The notes beneath the pieces were generated by a model. It saw only the letters and a list, made by a program, of their open reading frames with translations, ran no database searches and was not told the DNA's origin. This document shows positions 30,377-32,119 of a stretch of 32,119 bases of DNA, piece by piece; positions within the stretch are counted from its first letter, which is position 1, and every line of letters begins with the position of its first letter. Position numbers and translations under genes: made by a program. The stretch comes from Methylomonas sp. (GTDB lineage: Bacteria > Pseudomonadota > Gammaproteobacteria > Methylococcales > Methylomonadaceae), in NCBI RefSeq assembly GCF_023228165.1, contig NZ_JALOBS010000046.1:1-32119 (forward strand), in the 5' to 3' direction.

Positions 30377-32119
30377 ATGGATTCCGATACGCCCACCTTC
30401 AAGCATTTTCAACTTCAGCATCAATTAAAAAACCGTATTCGCATTCTTACGGCGGTACTGAAAAAGGACCCGGAACGCGGTTATATTTTTGAAATATTGT
30501 TGAAAAAGCGCTCGGAAATCACCAGTGTCCGATCGGTATTCCAGATCGGTTCGGTAGCCATCGAGTTTGACAGCCGCCGCTTGCCCAAAAAGAATCTGTT
30601 GATTTTGTTGGATGCCGTGTTGGGAAATATTGCCCAAAAGCAGCCAACCCTCAAAAAAGACCGCAAAAAGCATTTCGACGGACCGGTGCAGGATATAGAT
30701 TTGGCCGTGGAGGGCATGAGTTGCGCATCCTGCGCGTTGTTGATCGAAATGGTGCTAAACAGGGATGCGCGTGTCAAAACAGCTAGTGTCAATTTCGCCA
30801 CTCAAACCGTTAATGTGCAGGGACAGCTCAGTAAAAACGATGTGGTGGAACAAATAGAAAAGCTCGGCTACGGCGCTTTATTGGTGGATACCTTATCGCA
30901 AAGAAGGCAGCTAATCGAAAAGGAGCAGCAGCGAATTGACTCAGCCCGGCGTCGATTTGTATGGGCAGGGCTTTTGACCGTACCCGTGGTCGGTGTGGCG
31001 ATGACGATGAAAGTGTCGCGCTGGATGCACTGGTTTCAGTTTTTGTTAACAACCCCGGTAGTATTCGGCACCGGCAACCAGTTTTTCGGCAAGGCCTATC
31101 GGTTGGCCAAGCAACGCGCAGCCAATATGGATACCTTGATAGCTCTGGGTGTGGGATCGGCTTATGGCTATAGTGTGACTTCATTATTACGCCGTAGCGG
31201 CCATGTCTATTTCGAAGCGGCGGCGGCAATCATTACTTTCGTCTTATTAGGCCGTTTTCTGGAAGAACGCGCCAAAGGTAAAGCCGGCGAAGCCATCCGC
31301 AGGTTGGTGGACCTACAGCCGCAAACGGCTACCCTGTTGAGAGACGGATTGGAAAGGCTTGTGGACGTCGACGAGGTAGTGGTCGGTGATATTGTGCTGG
31401 TGCGTCCAGGCGAACGTATTCCGACCGATGGTAAAGTCATATTCGGCCTGTCGACGGTGGATGAATCGATGGTGACCGGCGAAAGCATGCCCGTGGTTAA
31501 AACAGTTGCTAATGCCGTAATCGGCGGCTGCGTCAACGGCAATGGGGTATTGCACGTGGAGACTACGGCAGTGGGTATGGATACTGTATTGGCCGGTATC
31601 GTCCATATGGTCGATCAAGCCCAAGCCGCCAAGCTGCCGATTCAAAAACAGGTTGATAAAATTTCGGCTGTGTTTGTGCCCTCGGTAATGGGGGTATCCG
31701 TCGCGACATTGGCCGGATGGCTGTTGGTCGGGGCACCGTTCTCGGTTGCCTTTGGCAATGCTATTACCGTGTTGTTGATTGCTTGCCCCTGTGCGCTGGG
31801 ATTGGCGACTCCCGCCGCCATCATGGTCGGCACCGGTCAGGCGGCCAAAAAAGGCGTGTATATCCGCAACGGCGAGAGTCTGGAAGTGGCCAGCAAGCTC
31901 AGCGCCATCGTTTTTGATAAAACCGGCACCATTACCGAAGGTAAGCCTAAAGTCAGTGAAATATTCAATCTGCCCGAGTTTGATGATCTCAGGCTGGCCA
32001 CGCTGGCGGCCTCCGCCGAGTATGGCTCCGAGCATTTTTTGGGTAAAGCCATCGTCGAATTCGCTCGAGAAAAATCGCTTGAACTACTCGAATGCAGTTA
32101 TTTTTACAGCGAAACCGGT
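30377..32119 (+). CDS. P1B-type heavy-metal (Cu-type) ATPase, 3' end beyond window
   Basis: The first 581 codons of a metal-exporting P-type ATPase; the frame is open to the window edge. In order: a degenerate HMA2-like N-terminal domain without Cys (about 10-85, HQLKNRIRILTAVL and ITSVRSVFQIGSVAIEF); a basic linker; and a true HMA domain with GMSCASC (Cys116, Cys119). Membrane helices follow from about 194. The actuator domain has TGES (367-370), the ion-path motif is CPC (470-472, in ACPCALGLATP), and the phosphorylation motif is DKTGT (514-518). CPC plus GMSCASC points to monovalent copper or silver (P1B-1), but the family-defining last helices lie outside. The ATG at 30377 follows the HMA2 gene by 63 bp. 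It is the core of the metal module. Confidence 0.93.
   Translation, partial: MDSDTPTFKHFQLQHQLKNRIRILTAVLKKDPERGYIFEILLKKRSEITSVRSVFQIGSVAIEFDSRRLPKKNLLILLDAVLGNIAQKQPTLKKDRKKHFDGPVQDIDLAVEGMSCASCALLIEMVLNRDARVKTASVNFATQTVNVQGQLSKNDVVEQIEKLGYGALLVDTLSQRRQLIEKEQQRIDSARRRFVWAGLLTVPVVGVAMTMKVSRWMHWFQFLLTTPVVFGTGNQFFGKAYRLAKQRAANMDTLIALGVGSAYGYSVTSLLRRSGHVYFEAAAAIITFVLLGRFLEERAKGKAGEAIRRLVDLQPQTATLLRDGLERLVDVDEVVVGDIVLVRPGERIPTDGKVIFGLSTVDESMVTGESMPVVKTVANAVIGGCVNGNGVLHVETTAVGMDTVLAGIVHMVDQAQAAKLPIQKQVDKISAVFVPSVMGVSVATLAGWLLVGAPFSVAFGNAITVLLIACPCALGLATPAAIMVGTGQAAKKGVYIRNGESLEVASKLSAIVFDKTGTITEGKPKVSEIFNLPEFDDLRLATLAASAEYGSEHFLGKAIVEFAREKSLELLECSYFYSETG

Overview
This window looks like chromosomal DNA of a motile gammaproteobacterium with a polar-type flagellum. 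The main evidence is the FlrA/FlrB/FlrC (FleQ/FleS/FleR) regulatory trio followed by fliEFGHIJK, the ubiG–mupP–yciK gene order known from Pseudomonas, and PBP1b followed by lolA. A methanotroph of the Methylococcales would fit the protein style, but that is an impression and no methane-oxidation gene is present. I saw no tRNA, rRNA, IS element, prophage or CRISPR array.

Layout. (1) 187-3520, minus strand: a SulP anion transporter, an outer-membrane BBP2-type porin and a small membrane protein of unknown function, probably one operon for anion (bicarbonate or sulfate) uptake. (2) 3521-4145: a long gene-poor gap. (3) 4146-7129: uvrB (minus), a small HExxH putative metalloprotease (plus) and a PilZ c-di-GMP receptor (minus). 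(4) 7432-10397: mrcB (PBP1b) and lolA, two envelope genes in tandem. (5) 10449-14133, minus strand: a GGDEF diguanylate cyclase with its own sigma-54 promoter, then a sufT–yciK-like SDR–mupP/gph–ubiG run (transcribed ubiG to sufT). (6) 14320-15573, minus strand: a CorB/CorC-type DUF21-CBS protein. (7) 15811-26909, plus strand: the flagellar block flrA, flrB, flrC, fliE, fliF, fliG, fliH, fliI, fliJ, and fliK split into two reading frames. (8) 26999-28435: a GCS2-family carboxylate-amine ligase. (9) 28702 to the right edge: a metal-handling module of three tiny proteins, an HMA2-like membrane protein and a CPC-type P1B ATPase cut off by the window end.

How the genes work together. FlrA is expected to be made from a sigma-70 promoter and to activate sigma-54 promoters. 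A perfect -24/-12 element lies before flrB, and good ones lie before fliE and fliK. FlrB/FlrC then drive later flagellar classes. A further sigma-54 element precedes the GGDEF gene, which would tie c-di-GMP synthesis to the same regulatory circuit; the nearby PilZ protein is a possible c-di-GMP receptor.

The most unusual content is the right-hand metal module. It has a free-standing copy of the CxxC...CCxxC domain that normally sits at the N-terminus of CcoI/FixI-type copper ATPases, a single-pass PacL/DUF6110-like small protein with an N-terminal His motif, and two degenerate cysteine-free HMA domains, all leading into a P1B ATPase.
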